A DNA stretch of 64,000 nt from Candidatus Accumulibacter affinis. GTDB lineage: Bacteria > Pseudomonadota > Gammaproteobacteria > Burkholderiales > Rhodocyclaceae. Shown here one piece after another: positions 44,367-53,890 of this stretch. The stretch covers positions 62,001-126,000 of the forward strand of contig JADJOT010000003.1 of the NCBI GenBank assembly GCA_016713625.1. Reading direction: 5' to 3'. The notes beneath the pieces were generated by a model that saw only the letters and a program-made list of their open reading frames with translations, ran no database searches and was not told the DNA's origin. The position numbers and the translations under genes were made by a program. Numbering within the stretch: position 1 is the first letter of the stretch; each line of letters opens with the position of its first letter.

Positions 44367-45908
44367 TCACGACAGGGAGTCGTTGGCAGTTGGCGTCACC
44401 TCGACCGCAGCTGCGGATCTGCCAAGGCGTAGTTCGAAACCGGCCTTGCGCAGCACACGGGCCTCTAGTCTCAGATCAGCACAGGTCAGGGGGTGGTTCG
44501 CCAGCCAACCCGCAGGAAAGCAAAGTTGCATCCGCTGTCGCTGCACGTGCAGACTGATTGGTGGCAGGGGTTCAGTGCTGCGACCACGGTGCAGCACCAC
44601 TGCCAGACGCAGCAGGACGCACAAGCGGCGGGCAGGACGTACCCAGTCCCTGGGCTGGTCGGCAAAGGCATCAGCTGGAAACGAGCGCCGGTGGCGTCTG
44701 ACCAGTGCCGCCAGCAGGTACTGATCATTGCGTGAGTAACCCGGGAGATCGGAGTGCTCAAGCACGTAAGCACCATGCTTGTGGTACTGGTCGTGGGTCA
44801 GCAGCAGACCGATCTCGTGCAGGCGGGCGGCACGTTCGAGGACGTGGCGCGCCTCCTGGCCAGCCAGTCGCCACCTGGCGCGTACCTGCCGCAATAGATC
44901 GAGCGCAGAAGCGCTCACCCGACCGGCCTGTGCCTCATCCAGATCGAAACGGCGGATAACGTCGGCAATGGTGCGATCGCGTACGTCCTCGTGCCGGATA
45001 CGGCCGAGGAGATCGTAGATCAGACCTTCGCGCAGGGCACCCTCCGACACCTCCATTGCCTCGATGCCGAGCGCCTCGCAGAGCCCGTGCAAGACCACGA
45101 AGCCACCCACGAAGACACGCGCTCGCGCGGGGTCAAGTTGCCAGCGGCCGGCGACACCGGCGGTGTTGCGTGCCTCCAGCAAAGCCGCCCGCAGCCGCCG
45201 CAATCCATCGAGGGTGATTCCCTCGCGGCTCCAGCCTTCGCTGATGAGGACGTCCTGGATCGCCTTGATTGACCCCGAAGCGCCAGTGGCCACCTGCCAG
45301 CCACGCGCCAGGTACGCTTCACGAACCGGCTCGAGGTTGAGCTGGACGAGCAGTTCGGCCTCGCGCAGGCGACTTGCCGTGACTCGACCGTCGGCGAAAC
45401 AGGCGCGGGTCAGGCTGACGCAGCCCATCCGCAGGCTCGCCAGGTGCACCGGGTCAAATTGTTCGCCGACGATCAACTCGGTACTGCCACCGCCAATATC
45501 AACCACCAGCCGCTGGCCAGGAATGTCGCCGACGCTGTGCGCAACGCCCAGGTAAATCAGGCGCGCCTCTTCCTGGCCGCTGACGATTTCCACTCGATGC
45601 CCGAGGAGTTGCTCGGCACGAGCCACGAACTCGGCACTGTTACGGGCTTGCCGCAGGGTGTTGGTACCAACGATGCGCAGTCGGGCCGCAGGAATGTGAC
45701 GCAATCTCTGCCCGAAGCGTGCCAGGCAATCCAGCGCCCGCTGCTGCGATTCTGGCGACAGCCGGTTATGGTTATCGAGACCGGCCGCCAGCTGAACCAT
45801 TTCACGCAGGCGGTCGAGGATCTGGACATGTCCATTGGCGATCCGAGCGACGATCATGTGAAAACTGTTCGAACCCAGGTCGATGGCCGCTACAAAATCG
45901 GAAGACAC
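44367..45908 (-). CDS. ppx: Ppx/GppA-family exopolyphosphatase
   Basis: The 513-residue protein is an ASKHA phosphatase with phosphate loops AAIDLGSNSFHM (residues about 6-17) and VVDIGGGSTELIVG, then a C-terminal HD-like helical domain (HEIGLLLTHDQYHKHGAYVL). It removes terminal phosphates from polyphosphate, or the 5' phosphate of pppGpp. The start is GTG 45908, with GAGGAG seven bases upstream; a TTG five codons earlier lacks this. In a polyphosphate-storing bacterium it would act in phosphate release. Confidence 0.9.
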   Translation of the reverse strand: MSSDFVAAIDLGSNSFHMIVARIANGHVQILDRLREMVQLAAGLDNHNRLSPESQQRALDCLARFGQRLRHIPAARLRIVGTNTLRQARNSAEFVARAEQLLGHRVEIVSGQEEARLIYLGVAHSVGDIPGQRLVVDIGGGSTELIVGEQFDPVHLASLRMGCVSLTRACFADGRVTASRLREAELLVQLNLEPVREAYLARGWQVATGASGSIKAIQDVLISEGWSREGITLDGLRRLRAALLEARNTAGVAGRWQLDPARARVFVGGFVVLHGLCEALGIEAMEVSEGALREGLIYDLLGRIRHEDVRDRTIADVIRRFDLDEAQAGRVSASALDLLRQVRARWRLAGQEARHVLERAARLHEIGLLLTHDQYHKHGAYVLEHSDLPGYSRNDQYLLAALVRRHRRSFPADAFADQPRDWVRPARRLCVLLRLAVVLHRGRSTEPLPPISLHVQRQRMQLCFPAGWLANHPLTCADLRLEARVLRKAGFELRLGRSAAAVEVTPTANDSLS

Positions 45909-46214
45909 GTGAGAACTCCTCAAGATGGTTGGAAAACCGGACGACCCGACGCCGCAAAACCGTCATCAGAGCTCGCCGCTGGCGCCAGGGGGCTCCGTCT
46001 CCGTCCGTTATTCTCCCTGCAGCCACGGGCGTAGCAAGCGCGGCGCGCACCTCCTGGCAGCCGGGAGATTAGCTCTTCTACTGTTGAGACACTGTGAAAT
46101 GTCACACGGTTCGGTCGCACCGGCAGCAGTATCTCTGCCCTCGACGCCGCGGTCAATCCCTGACCACTAGCGAAAAGCCCTGGCCGCCTGGCCGACCGAC
46201 CGCCAGCCGCCGAG
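45909..46214 (-). promoter_or_regulatory. ppx upstream region with a palindrome (46093-46106)
   Basis: This 306-base gap holds no gene I can support. TGTGA-AATG-TCACA is a perfect inverted repeat with the 5-4-5 spacing of FNR-family sites but CRP-like half-sites. It lies about 190 bases upstream of ppx and could serve a CRP/FNR-family regulator. A Pho box was not found. Confidence 0.35.
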
Positions 46215-48224
46215 TCAGAATTCCAGCGGGTCGACTTCGAGATGCCAACGTAACCGCGACGGGATCTTCATGGCTTCGAGACGAGTCACCCAGTTCGCAA
46301 GCAAACCCTGCAGGGCCCGCCGCGATAACGACTCGACCAGCAGCTGCGCGCGTTCGCGGCTTGCTCGCCGGGAAAGGCGCATCGGCACTGCATCGTAGAA
46401 GGTCACCTGATCAGCCATGTCGCACGGCGAGCACGCGCGTGCGATGGCCAGAAAGCTCAGGGCATCGGCCATTTGCGGAGCCTCGGCACGCAGCATGGCC
46501 TGATAGGCGTAGGGCGGGAAGCCTGCCTGCTGCCTTTCCTTGAGCTGCTGGGCAGCAAAGGCCTGGTAATCGTGTCGCACCAGGGCAGCGTACAGCGGGT
46601 GTTGGGGAAACTGTGTCTGCACCAGCATCTCGCCAGGCCGGTCAGCACGGCCAGCGCGGCCGGCTACCTGCATCAGTTGCGCAAATAGGCGCTCGGGTGC
46701 GCGCCAGTCGGCGGCAAACAGGGCGGCATCCGGGGCAATCGCAGCTACCAGCGTCAGCTTCGGGAAGTCATGGCCTTTGGCCAGCATCTGCGTTCCTACC
46801 AGGATGTCGGCCTCGCCGCCCTGGATGCGTGCCGCCAGCGCTTCCCATTGCTTACGGCTACTGGCGGAGTCACGATCGACGCGCAGGATGCGCGCCTGCG
46901 GGAAGTGCTCGGCAAGGATCATCTCGAGACGCTGCGTACCTCGACCAAAGGCACTGAGGTCCTGGTTGCCACAGCTTGGGCACAGCTTCGGCACACGCGC
47001 CTCGAAGCCGCAGTGATGGCAACGCAGGCATTGGTCAGCCAGATGTAGCACCAGATTTGCAGCACAGCGATGGCAGGCCGAGGTCCAGCCGCAGGCCGCG
47101 CAAGCCAGGACCGGCGCGTAACCGCGGCGGTTAAGGAAAACGAGGCTTTGCTCGGCCTGCGCCAGACGTTGTTCGAGAGCCACCAGCAAGGCTCCAGAAA
47201 GCCCGTCCTGCGGCTTGTCGATGCGCGTGTCTACGCAGCGAACCAAGGGCAGGCGGGCGCCCTCGAAAGCTCGCTCACGCAGCGAGAGGAGGCGGTAGCG
47301 CTCGCGCCGGTCGCTGGCGCTGGCGTTGGCCCAACTCTCCAGCGATGGAGTCGCTGAACCGAGCACAATCGGGATGCCACTGTCGCGCGCGCGGAAGACG
47401 GCCAGGTCGCGCGCCGAGTAGCGAATCCCGTCCTGCTGCTTGAACGAAACGTCGTGCTCTTCGTCCACGACAATCAGCCCCAGCTCGGGCAGTGGTGTAA
47501 ATACCGCCAGGCGGGTACCAAGAACAACGCGCGCATCACCGGTCAACGCGGCCTGCCAGTTGCGGCTGCGCGCAGCCTCGCCCAGTTCGCTGTGCAGACT
47601 GACCAGCCCGGCATCCGGGAAGCGCGCCCTGACTCTGGCTTCGAGCTGCGGCGTCAGGTTGATCTCCGGAACCAGCAGTAGCGACTGCCGTCCGGCTGCC
47701 AAGGTCCGCTCGATCAGGCGTAGATAGACTTCGGTCTTGCCGCTGCCCGTCACACCGTGCAGGAGATAGGCATGAAAGCCGTCTACGCCATTGGCGATGG
47801 CCAGGAGCGACGCTTGCTGTTCGCAGGTCAGCGTCGGCGCCGGCTGCGCTGATGCCTCGGCAGCCAACCGATGGCGCGGTCTGCCCTTGGCTGGCGTCAA
47901 CGCGCGCAGACCCGCCGGCAGGGTGGACAGCATGAGCTGCCCGAGCGGTGCGTGATAATAGGCTGCGCAGAACCTGGCCAGGCGAAACCAGGCTGCCGGT
48001 AGCGGCGGCAAGTCGCGTAGCACCTTGCCAATCGTCTTTAGCTGGTCGAGAGGGAAGTCTGTGTCGACCGGCAACTCAGTAAGAATGCCGATCTTCTGTT
48101 GCTGCCCAAAGGGAACTCGCACCCGATAGCCAATGTCCGTCAGCGACAGCGGCTCTCCCTCGGGAACTCGATAGTCGAAGAATCGGTGCAGCGGCACGTC
48201 GAGGGCGACACGGGCAATCTGCAT
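46215..48224 (-). CDS. priA: Primosomal protein N' (replication restart helicase PriA)
   Basis: The 669-residue protein starts MQIARVALDVPLHRFFDYRV (3'BD domain). Walker A is GVTGSGKTEVYL, the DEAH-type box is VVDEEHDVSFKQQ, and eight zinc cysteines lie in CAACGWTSACHRC, CLRCHHCG and CPSCG. It reloads the replisome at stalled forks. The open frame runs to 48356, but ATG 48224 gives the family N-terminus. A DnaA-box-like pair lies 135-155 bases upstream. Confidence 0.95.
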   Translation of the reverse strand: MQIARVALDVPLHRFFDYRVPEGEPLSLTDIGYRVRVPFGQQQKIGILTELPVDTDFPLDQLKTIGKVLRDLPPLPAAWFRLARFCAAYYHAPLGQLMLSTLPAGLRALTPAKGRPRHRLAAEASAQPAPTLTCEQQASLLAIANGVDGFHAYLLHGVTGSGKTEVYLRLIERTLAAGRQSLLLVPEINLTPQLEARVRARFPDAGLVSLHSELGEAARSRNWQAALTGDARVVLGTRLAVFTPLPELGLIVVDEEHDVSFKQQDGIRYSARDLAVFRARDSGIPIVLGSATPSLESWANASASDRRERYRLLSLRERAFEGARLPLVRCVDTRIDKPQDGLSGALLVALEQRLAQAEQSLVFLNRRGYAPVLACAACGWTSACHRCAANLVLHLADQCLRCHHCGFEARVPKLCPSCGNQDLSAFGRGTQRLEMILAEHFPQARILRVDRDSASSRKQWEALAARIQGGEADILVGTQMLAKGHDFPKLTLVAAIAPDAALFAADWRAPERLFAQLMQVAGRAGRADRPGEMLVQTQFPQHPLYAALVRHDYQAFAAQQLKERQQAGFPPYAYQAMLRAEAPQMADALSFLAIARACSPCDMADQVTFYDAVPMRLSRRASRERAQLLVESLSRRALQGLLANWVTRLEAMKIPSRLRWHLEVDPLEF

Positions 48225-48359
48225 GTTGGATATCCGGTCTCGATATGGCGTGTGCAGTCGGTGCAGACGCTCCTTAGTTAGCTGCCGAAGCTCGCGCCAG
48301 TTCTGGCAATGCGAGCTAAGGCGCTCAGTTATTGCAGCTTTCTGGCCTATACACATTTC

Positions 48360-48380
48360 TGTGGATAACTCTGTGGATCA
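48360..48380 (-). promoter_or_regulatory. DnaA box and second near-match upstream of priA
   Basis: TGTGGATAA (48360-48368) is the exact complement of the DnaA box TTATCCACA. TGTGGATCA follows at 48372-48380 with one mismatch to the looser consensus. Both have the same orientation, 12 bases apart. They lie in the priA-hemE gap (48225-48565), which otherwise contains the hemE terminator hairpins and an A/T-rich stretch with no gene. Confidence 0.55.
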
Positions 48381-48404
48381 GAGTCCTGAAGAGTGCCGCA
48401 AAAG

Positions 48405-48439
48405 CCCTTCCCGCAAGGGTTTCCGGCAAACGCCGGAAA
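48405..48439 (-). terminator. Tandem hairpins downstream of hemE
   Basis: On the minus strand TTTCCGGC-GTTT-GCCGGAAA (48420-48439) is followed by CCCTT-GCGGG-AAGGG (48405-48419) and then CTTTTG. The second has a terminator-like T run. They are 125-160 bases after the hemE stop. Confidence 0.5.
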
Positions 48440-48565
48440 AATAGGCGATTTAAAACCCCTTGTAAATCAGTCTATTAAAAATACGGCATCGAGTCACAAG
48501 GGACCTTCGTTGGCGACAACTAGTCGGCGGCATTTCTGTGAACAAGTCAACGGGTGGAACGTAGT

Positions 48566-49642
48566 TTATTCACTTCCAGTGCGCGAAAGGCGGCTGTGAC
48601 TGTGCACCGCTTCGACTAGCGCGGTCACGCTCTCGGGTGGAGTAAACTGTGAAATCCCATGGCCCAGGTTGAAAACATGGCCGGTGCTGTGCGGGCCGTA
48701 ACTGTCCAGCACTCTTCTGGCTTGATCGGCAATCCTGTCCGCCGACGCAAAAAGCACTCCAGGATCGAGGTTGCCCTGCAGAGCAACCTGGTGACCGACA
48801 CGGCGGCGCGCTTCGCCGATGTCGATTGTCCAGTCGAGGCCGATCGCATCACAGCCGATGTCGGCAATCGATTCCAGCCACAGACCGCCCCCTTTGGTGA
48901 AAACGATCGACGGAACACGTTCGCCGCCGCTCTCGACGATCAGCTTGGCGACGATGCGCTGCAGATAGGGCAGCGAGAACTCCTGGTACGCGGCAGCTGA
49001 AAGCGATCCACCCCACGAGTCGAAGATCATGACTGCCTGTGCTCCCGATTCGATCTGAGCGTTGAGATAGGCACTGACCGCGTCGGCAGTCACTGACAGG
49101 ATGTGATGCAACAGGTCCGGCCGCTCGTACAACATGCGCTTGATGCAACGGTAATCGCTGCTGGCACCGCCTTCGACCATGTAGCAGGCCAGGGTGTAGG
49201 GGCTTCCGGAAAAACCGATCAGCGGCACCGAGTTGTTCAGCGCTCGTCTGATTTCAGCGACCGCATCCATCACGTAGCGCAGATGATGCCAGGGATCAGG
49301 GGCTGTCAGGTCGCGGATTGCCCACTCCTCGCGCAACGGACGTTCGAAGCGCGGCCCTTCGCCTTCGGTAAAATAGAGTCCGAGACCCATCGCGTCGGGG
49401 ACCGTCAGGATGTCCGAAAAGAGGATCGCTGCGTCCAGGTCGTAGCGGGCCAGTGGCTGCAGCGTCACCTCGCAGGCCAGGGCAGGATTCTTGCACAATT
49501 GTAGAAAACTGCCGGCACGCCGGCGTGTTTCGCAGTACTCGGGCAAATAACGACCTGCCTGCCGCATCAACCAGACCGGGGTGTATTCGGTGGGTTCCTT
49601 GAGCAAGGCACGCAGGAAGGTATCATTGCAGGGTCGGGTCAC
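48566..49642 (-). CDS. hemE: Uroporphyrinogen decarboxylase
   Basis: The 358-residue enzyme removes four carboxyl groups from uroporphyrinogen III to give coproporphyrinogen III in heme synthesis. The family signatures are clear: PVWLMRQAGRYLPEY near the N-terminus, ILFSDILTVPDAMGLGL with the catalytic Asp, and GFSGSPYTLACYMVEG. It is cytoplasmic, of normal length, with start ATG at 49642. It lies between trkH and priA on the same strand. Confidence 0.97.
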   Translation of the reverse strand: MTRPCNDTFLRALLKEPTEYTPVWLMRQAGRYLPEYCETRRRAGSFLQLCKNPALACEVTLQPLARYDLDAAILFSDILTVPDAMGLGLYFTEGEGPRFERPLREEWAIRDLTAPDPWHHLRYVMDAVAEIRRALNNSVPLIGFSGSPYTLACYMVEGGASSDYRCIKRMLYERPDLLHHILSVTADAVSAYLNAQIESGAQAVMIFDSWGGSLSAAAYQEFSLPYLQRIVAKLIVESGGERVPSIVFTKGGGLWLESIADIGCDAIGLDWTIDIGEARRRVGHQVALQGNLDPGVLFASADRIADQARRVLDSYGPHSTGHVFNLGHGISQFTPPESVTALVEAVHSHSRLSRTGSE

Positions 49643-49696
49643 GTTGAGCTCCGCCGCACGGATCGCTGTAAAAGGACGATTATCCGCCTTTCGCCG

Positions 49697-51151
49697 CTAC
49701 TTGCGCCAGAAAGCTGGAGTCAGGACCACCAACAGAGTGAAGATTTCCAGGCGGCCGAGAAGCATGGCAAAGGTGCATACCCAGGTCTGGAAGTCGGTGA
49801 GTACTGAGTAGTTGTTCGCCGGCCCCACCTGACCAAGGCCTGGTCCGGTGTTGTTGATGCTGGCGATGACCGCCGAAAAAGCAGTGATGATCTCGAGCCC
49901 GGACAGCGACAAGACAAGGGTCATCGACACGATGCACACCATGTACACGAAGCCAAAAGCAAGCACGGCGAAGAGGATATTGGGAGGCACCACTTCGCTG
50001 CCAATCCTTATTGGATGCACCGCGTTTGGGTGCATGGCGCGCGCCAGTTCGCGGTAGACCTGCTTGTAAAGTACGATGGCGCGGATCATCTTGATGCCAC
50101 CACCCGTAGAACCGGCGCTGGTCGCAAAGCTACAGAGAAACAACATCCACAGCGGAGCGAAAAATGGCCACAAAGCGTAATCAGTGTTGGCAAAACCGGT
50201 GGTCGTCGCAATCGACACGACGTTGAAGGCCGAAAAACGCAAGGCCTCGGAGAAAGCGGGGTAAACCTCGTGCACGTCGAGAAAGATGGCTATGCCGACG
50301 ACACTGCCGATGGTCACCAGCAGGAACCAGCCGGCTTCGGGATCCGTGGTATACGGGCGCAACGTACGACCGGACAGGACAACGTAGTGGGTCGCGAAGT
50401 TACAGCCGGCGATTAGCATGAAGAGGACAGCGACAGCTTCGATGGCGGGCGAATCGAAGAAGCCGTAGCTCGCATCGTGACTCGAAAAGCCGCCGAGGCC
50501 CATGGTGGAAAACATGTGCATGATCGCATCCAGCCAGGTCATGCCGGCCCAGCGGTAACCCAAGGCGCAACAGACGGAAATCAGTGTATAGACTACCCAC
50601 AGCCGTTTGGCGGTTTCGGCCATGCGCGGGGTCATTTTCGAGTCTTTCATCGGCCCCGGGGTTTCCGCCTTGAACATCTGTCGGCCACCAATCCCCAACA
50701 GCGGCAGGATGGCGACAGCGAGAACGATCAGGCCCATACCGCCTAGCCAGACGAGCTGGCAACGCCAGAAATTTATAGAAACCGGCAGCGTATCCAGCCC
50801 CTCCAAAACGGTCGAACAGGTGGTCGTCAGTCCCGAGACTGCTTCAAAATAAGCGTCGGTAAAACTCGCATCGAGCTGGATCACCAGAGGCAATCCAGCA
50901 TAGACCGGCAGCACGGTCCACACCAGCGCGACCATCAGGAAACCGTCGCGAATCGTCAGGTCGCGCGTCTCCTTGCGGGTGGCGTACCACAAGCCAAAGC
51001 CACTACCAACGGTCAGCAGAAAAGCTTCGTCGAAAGCGCTCTCGGCGCCATCATGCGTCGCCCAGGACAGCAGCAAGGGAACCAGCATGGTCAGGCCAAA
51101 CATGAAGATCACCAGCGAGAGCACCCGTATGACTGGATAGTAGCGTTGCAT
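49697..51151 (-). CDS. trkH: Trk potassium uptake protein TrkH
   Basis: The 484-residue potassium-translocating subunit has four pore-loop repeats, including SGLTTTCSTVLEG, FSTMGLGGFSSHDASY, ATTTGFANTDY and NNTGPGLGQVGP. These are the selectivity-filter regions of TrkH/KtrB. It lies 9 bases downstream of trkA, its regulatory NAD-binding partner. It is typical in size and shows no defect. Confidence 0.95.
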   Translation of the reverse strand: MQRYYPVIRVLSLVIFMFGLTMLVPLLLSWATHDGAESAFDEAFLLTVGSGFGLWYATRKETRDLTIRDGFLMVALVWTVLPVYAGLPLVIQLDASFTDAYFEAVSGLTTTCSTVLEGLDTLPVSINFWRCQLVWLGGMGLIVLAVAILPLLGIGGRQMFKAETPGPMKDSKMTPRMAETAKRLWVVYTLISVCCALGYRWAGMTWLDAIMHMFSTMGLGGFSSHDASYGFFDSPAIEAVAVLFMLIAGCNFATHYVVLSGRTLRPYTTDPEAGWFLLVTIGSVVGIAIFLDVHEVYPAFSEALRFSAFNVVSIATTTGFANTDYALWPFFAPLWMLFLCSFATSAGSTGGGIKMIRAIVLYKQVYRELARAMHPNAVHPIRIGSEVVPPNILFAVLAFGFVYMVCIVSMTLVLSLSGLEIITAFSAVIASINNTGPGLGQVGPANNYSVLTDFQTWVCTFAMLLGRLEIFTLLVVLTPAFWRK

Positions 51152-51160
51152 GGCGGCCTC

Positions 51161-52591
51161 TCAGAAGAAGTGGAAACCGACCGCGAACAGCTTCTCCACC
51201 TGCTTGACGACCTTCTTGTCGAGGCAGAATACGATCACATGGTCATCGCTCTCGATCACCACGTCCTTGTGAGCGATCAGGACCCGGCCCACCTGCGCCT
51301 GTTTGGCCAGACCGAGAAAGCCGATGTCCCGGCTCTTGTCGAGGTCGCGCACGATCGCGGCGATGAATGCGCCAGGAATCTGCGGCAGCTCACCGACTCG
51401 CCGGCCAACGACTTTCGAGTTCTTCTGGTCACCGTGCGCGACGATTTCCAGCGCTTCGGCGGCGCCACGGCGAAGGCTGTGTACCTGCGCCACGTCGCCA
51501 TGACGGACGTAGGTTAGCAACGTTCCAATTGATACCTGTGCCGGCGAAATCGCGATATCGATTGGCCCTCCCTGGACGAGCTCGGCGTAGGCGCGACGAT
51601 TGATCAGGGCCACCACGCGCTTGCAGCCCATCCGTTTGGCCAGCGAGGCCCCCATGATATTGTCTTCGTCGTCATTGGTCAGCGCGAGGAAGAGGTCCAT
51701 CTCGTCGATCGCTTCCTGCTCCAACAAGTCCTCGTCGGTGGCGTCGCCGCTGAGCACCAATACCGACCGGAGTGTGCCGGCAACGAACTCGCAGCGGCGC
51801 CGATCGCTCTCGATGAGCTTGACCTTACACTTGCTTTCGAGTGCCTGTGCAACGCGCAGCCCGATGTTGCCGCCACCGGCAATCATCACTCGCCGGACAG
51901 GTTCCATCGTACGGCGCAACTCACGCATCACGGTCCGGATGTGTTCCTCGGCGGCGAGCAGAAACACCTCGTCACCGCCTTCGATGATGGTCTCGCCGGT
52001 GGGGGTGATTGCCCCGTCGCGCCGATAGATGGCGGCGATCCGCCCGTCGATTCCCGGCGGCAGATGGCCGGGCATTTCCTTGATCGGGCTACCGACCAGC
52101 AGACCACCGGCGTAGGCACGCACGGCGACCAGCGCCAGACGCCTACCGGCAAAACTCAGCACCTGCAGCGCTTCGGGAAAATCGACCAGGCGCGCGATGT
52201 ACTCGGTAATCACCTGTTCCGGACACAAGGCATAGTCCACCGCAAAATTGTCCGGTGACAGCAGCGTTTCGCTGTCCAGAAAGTCGCGGGCACGCAGCCT
52301 GGCAATCCGCGTCGGGACGTTAAAGACACTGTGTGCAACCTTGCAGGCAACAAGATTGGTCTGATCGCTCTGAGTCACTGCAATCAGGAGGTCGGCGTCA
52401 TCGAGGCCAGCGTTCGCGAGCACCGAAGGATAGGCGGCATTACCCAGCACAGTCTGCAGGTCGAGGCGATCCTGCAGTTGCGCCAAGCGCTCATGGTCGC
52501 TGTCGACGACCGTAATGTCGTTGTTTTCCGAAACCAGGCTCTCGGCGACGCTAGCACCGACCTGGCCAGCGCCAAGAATGACGATACGCAT
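51161..52591 (-). CDS. trkA: Trk system potassium transport regulator TrkA
   Basis: The 476-residue protein has two RCK repeats, each with a Rossmann loop (MRIVILGAGQVGASVAESL at residue 1, and VMIAGGGNIGLRVAQAL near 235) followed by a TrkA_C ligand domain. It binds NAD(H) or ATP at the membrane and gates TrkH. It is transcribed between ntrX and trkH, the usual Betaproteobacterial order. Confidence 0.95.
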   Translation of the reverse strand: MRIVILGAGQVGASVAESLVSENNDITVVDSDHERLAQLQDRLDLQTVLGNAAYPSVLANAGLDDADLLIAVTQSDQTNLVACKVAHSVFNVPTRIARLRARDFLDSETLLSPDNFAVDYALCPEQVITEYIARLVDFPEALQVLSFAGRRLALVAVRAYAGGLLVGSPIKEMPGHLPPGIDGRIAAIYRRDGAITPTGETIIEGGDEVFLLAAEEHIRTVMRELRRTMEPVRRVMIAGGGNIGLRVAQALESKCKVKLIESDRRRCEFVAGTLRSVLVLSGDATDEDLLEQEAIDEMDLFLALTNDDEDNIMGASLAKRMGCKRVVALINRRAYAELVQGGPIDIAISPAQVSIGTLLTYVRHGDVAQVHSLRRGAAEALEIVAHGDQKNSKVVGRRVGELPQIPGAFIAAIVRDLDKSRDIGFLGLAKQAQVGRVLIAHKDVVIESDDHVIVFCLDKKVVKQVEKLFAVGFHFF

Positions 52592-52625
52592 GGTTTTTAA
52601 TCTCCCTAAGCAAGTGATCGAAAAT

Positions 52626-53888
52626 TCAGTCGCGCTCGTCGCCGCGTCGGCCGACGTTCAACCCCAGCTGTTTCAACTTGCGGTAGAGATGGGTACGCTC
52701 GAGACCTGTTTTCTCGGCCAAACGCGTCATGCTGCCCCGCTCGCCGGTCAAATGGTATTCAAAGTACATTCGTTCGAAGGCCTCACGGGCCTCGCGCAGC
52801 GGTTGATCGAAGAACATCGCCGGAAGCGAGGCTGGCACCGCGGTCTGTCCAAGCTCGGTCTGCAGGATGCGGGTGACGTCATCAGCACTGATTTCTTCTT
52901 CCAGCGCCGAAAGCGCGAGGTTTTTCACCGTGGTCAACAACTCGGCCCATTCACCGCGCCAACGGTGCAGACGCAGCGCGTTCTGAGCGCCGCTGGAAAA
53001 ATGCCGCAACGGGACCTCGCCACGCTCCGCGAGATGAGCCAGCAGCAGCGAGGCAATTTCGGGAACATCGTCAGGATGTCCGGAGACCTGCGGCAGGGCC
53101 ACCCAGACTTCACCAAGCCGGCTGACCAACACCGGGTCCCAACCAGATTCAACGAGTCCTGCCATTGGGCGGGTCGACGCGGCAACTAGTTGCAGATGAT
53201 GTTTTTCGAGCCGCTCCAGCGCGAATACGAGATTCATCTGCTGAAGTTTCCCAAGCTGTGCAAGATCAGCAATAAAGACGATACCGCCGTCCGTGTTCTG
53301 CAACATCTCCTGCGTCAGTGGCGCGCTCGCTGTCGACAGATCGAGCCAGGGCGTCCGGTGCGTCTGCAGGGTACGTGCGCAAACTTCGGCGATACCGCCG
53401 GACGCACTCTTGAGAAGCAGCACCGAGGTCTTCGCCGCGGCCTGCTCGAGGCGCCGCTTGAGATCCTTGAGCAAGGGCGAACGGGCGAAGGCGTCCAGCG
53501 TCAAAGGCTTCTTCGTCAGCACCGTTTCATGTTTGAGTGCTTTCTTGACGGTGAGCAGGAGCTTTTGCAGAGCGATCGGCTTCTCGAGGAAATCGGTGGC
53601 ACCAATGCGCGTCGCTTCGACCGCCGAGTCGATCGTCCCGTGTCCGGACATCATCACCACCGGCATTGTCAGGAGACCACTCGCCGACCACTCCTTGAGC
53701 AGCGAGATGCCATCGGTATCGGGCATCCAGATGTCCAGGAGAACCAGGTCGGGCCGTTTCTCCGCGCGCAGCTTACGCGCCGCGGCCGCGTTCGCGGCCA
53801 GCCACACCGAGTGACCCTCATCGGCAAGGATTTCCGAAAGCAGTTCACGAATGCCCATTTCGTCGTCGACGATCAGTATTTGTGCCAT
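52626..53888 (-). CDS. ntrX: NtrX-type response regulator with degenerate AAA+ domain
   Basis: The 420-residue protein has an intact receiver (ILIVDDE, phospho-acceptor Asp in LVLLDIWMPD near 53, SGHGT, KP), then a reduced AAA+ region, then a Fis-type helix-turn-helix (MTRLAEKTGLERTHLYRKLK). The Walker A position reads SASGGIAE rather than GETGTGKE, and no GAFTGA loop is present, so it cannot be a standard sigma-54 activator. Its kinase partner NtrY lies 2 bases upstream. It probably regulates by DNA binding alone, perhaps in nitrogen, respiratory or envelope control. Confidence 0.88.
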   Translation of the reverse strand: MAQILIVDDEMGIRELLSEILADEGHSVWLAANAAAARKLRAEKRPDLVLLDIWMPDTDGISLLKEWSASGLLTMPVVMMSGHGTIDSAVEATRIGATDFLEKPIALQKLLLTVKKALKHETVLTKKPLTLDAFARSPLLKDLKRRLEQAAAKTSVLLLKSASGGIAEVCARTLQTHRTPWLDLSTASAPLTQEMLQNTDGGIVFIADLAQLGKLQQMNLVFALERLEKHHLQLVAASTRPMAGLVESGWDPVLVSRLGEVWVALPQVSGHPDDVPEIASLLLAHLAERGEVPLRHFSSGAQNALRLHRWRGEWAELLTTVKNLALSALEEEISADDVTRILQTELGQTAVPASLPAMFFDQPLREAREAFERMYFEYHLTGERGSMTRLAEKTGLERTHLYRKLKQLGLNVGRRGDERD

Positions 53889-53890
53889 GG

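Noticed and set aside
45903..45912. A second CACGTG core near the ppx start
   Set aside because: The flanks (GACACGTGAGAA) do not match parS beyond the central hexamer.
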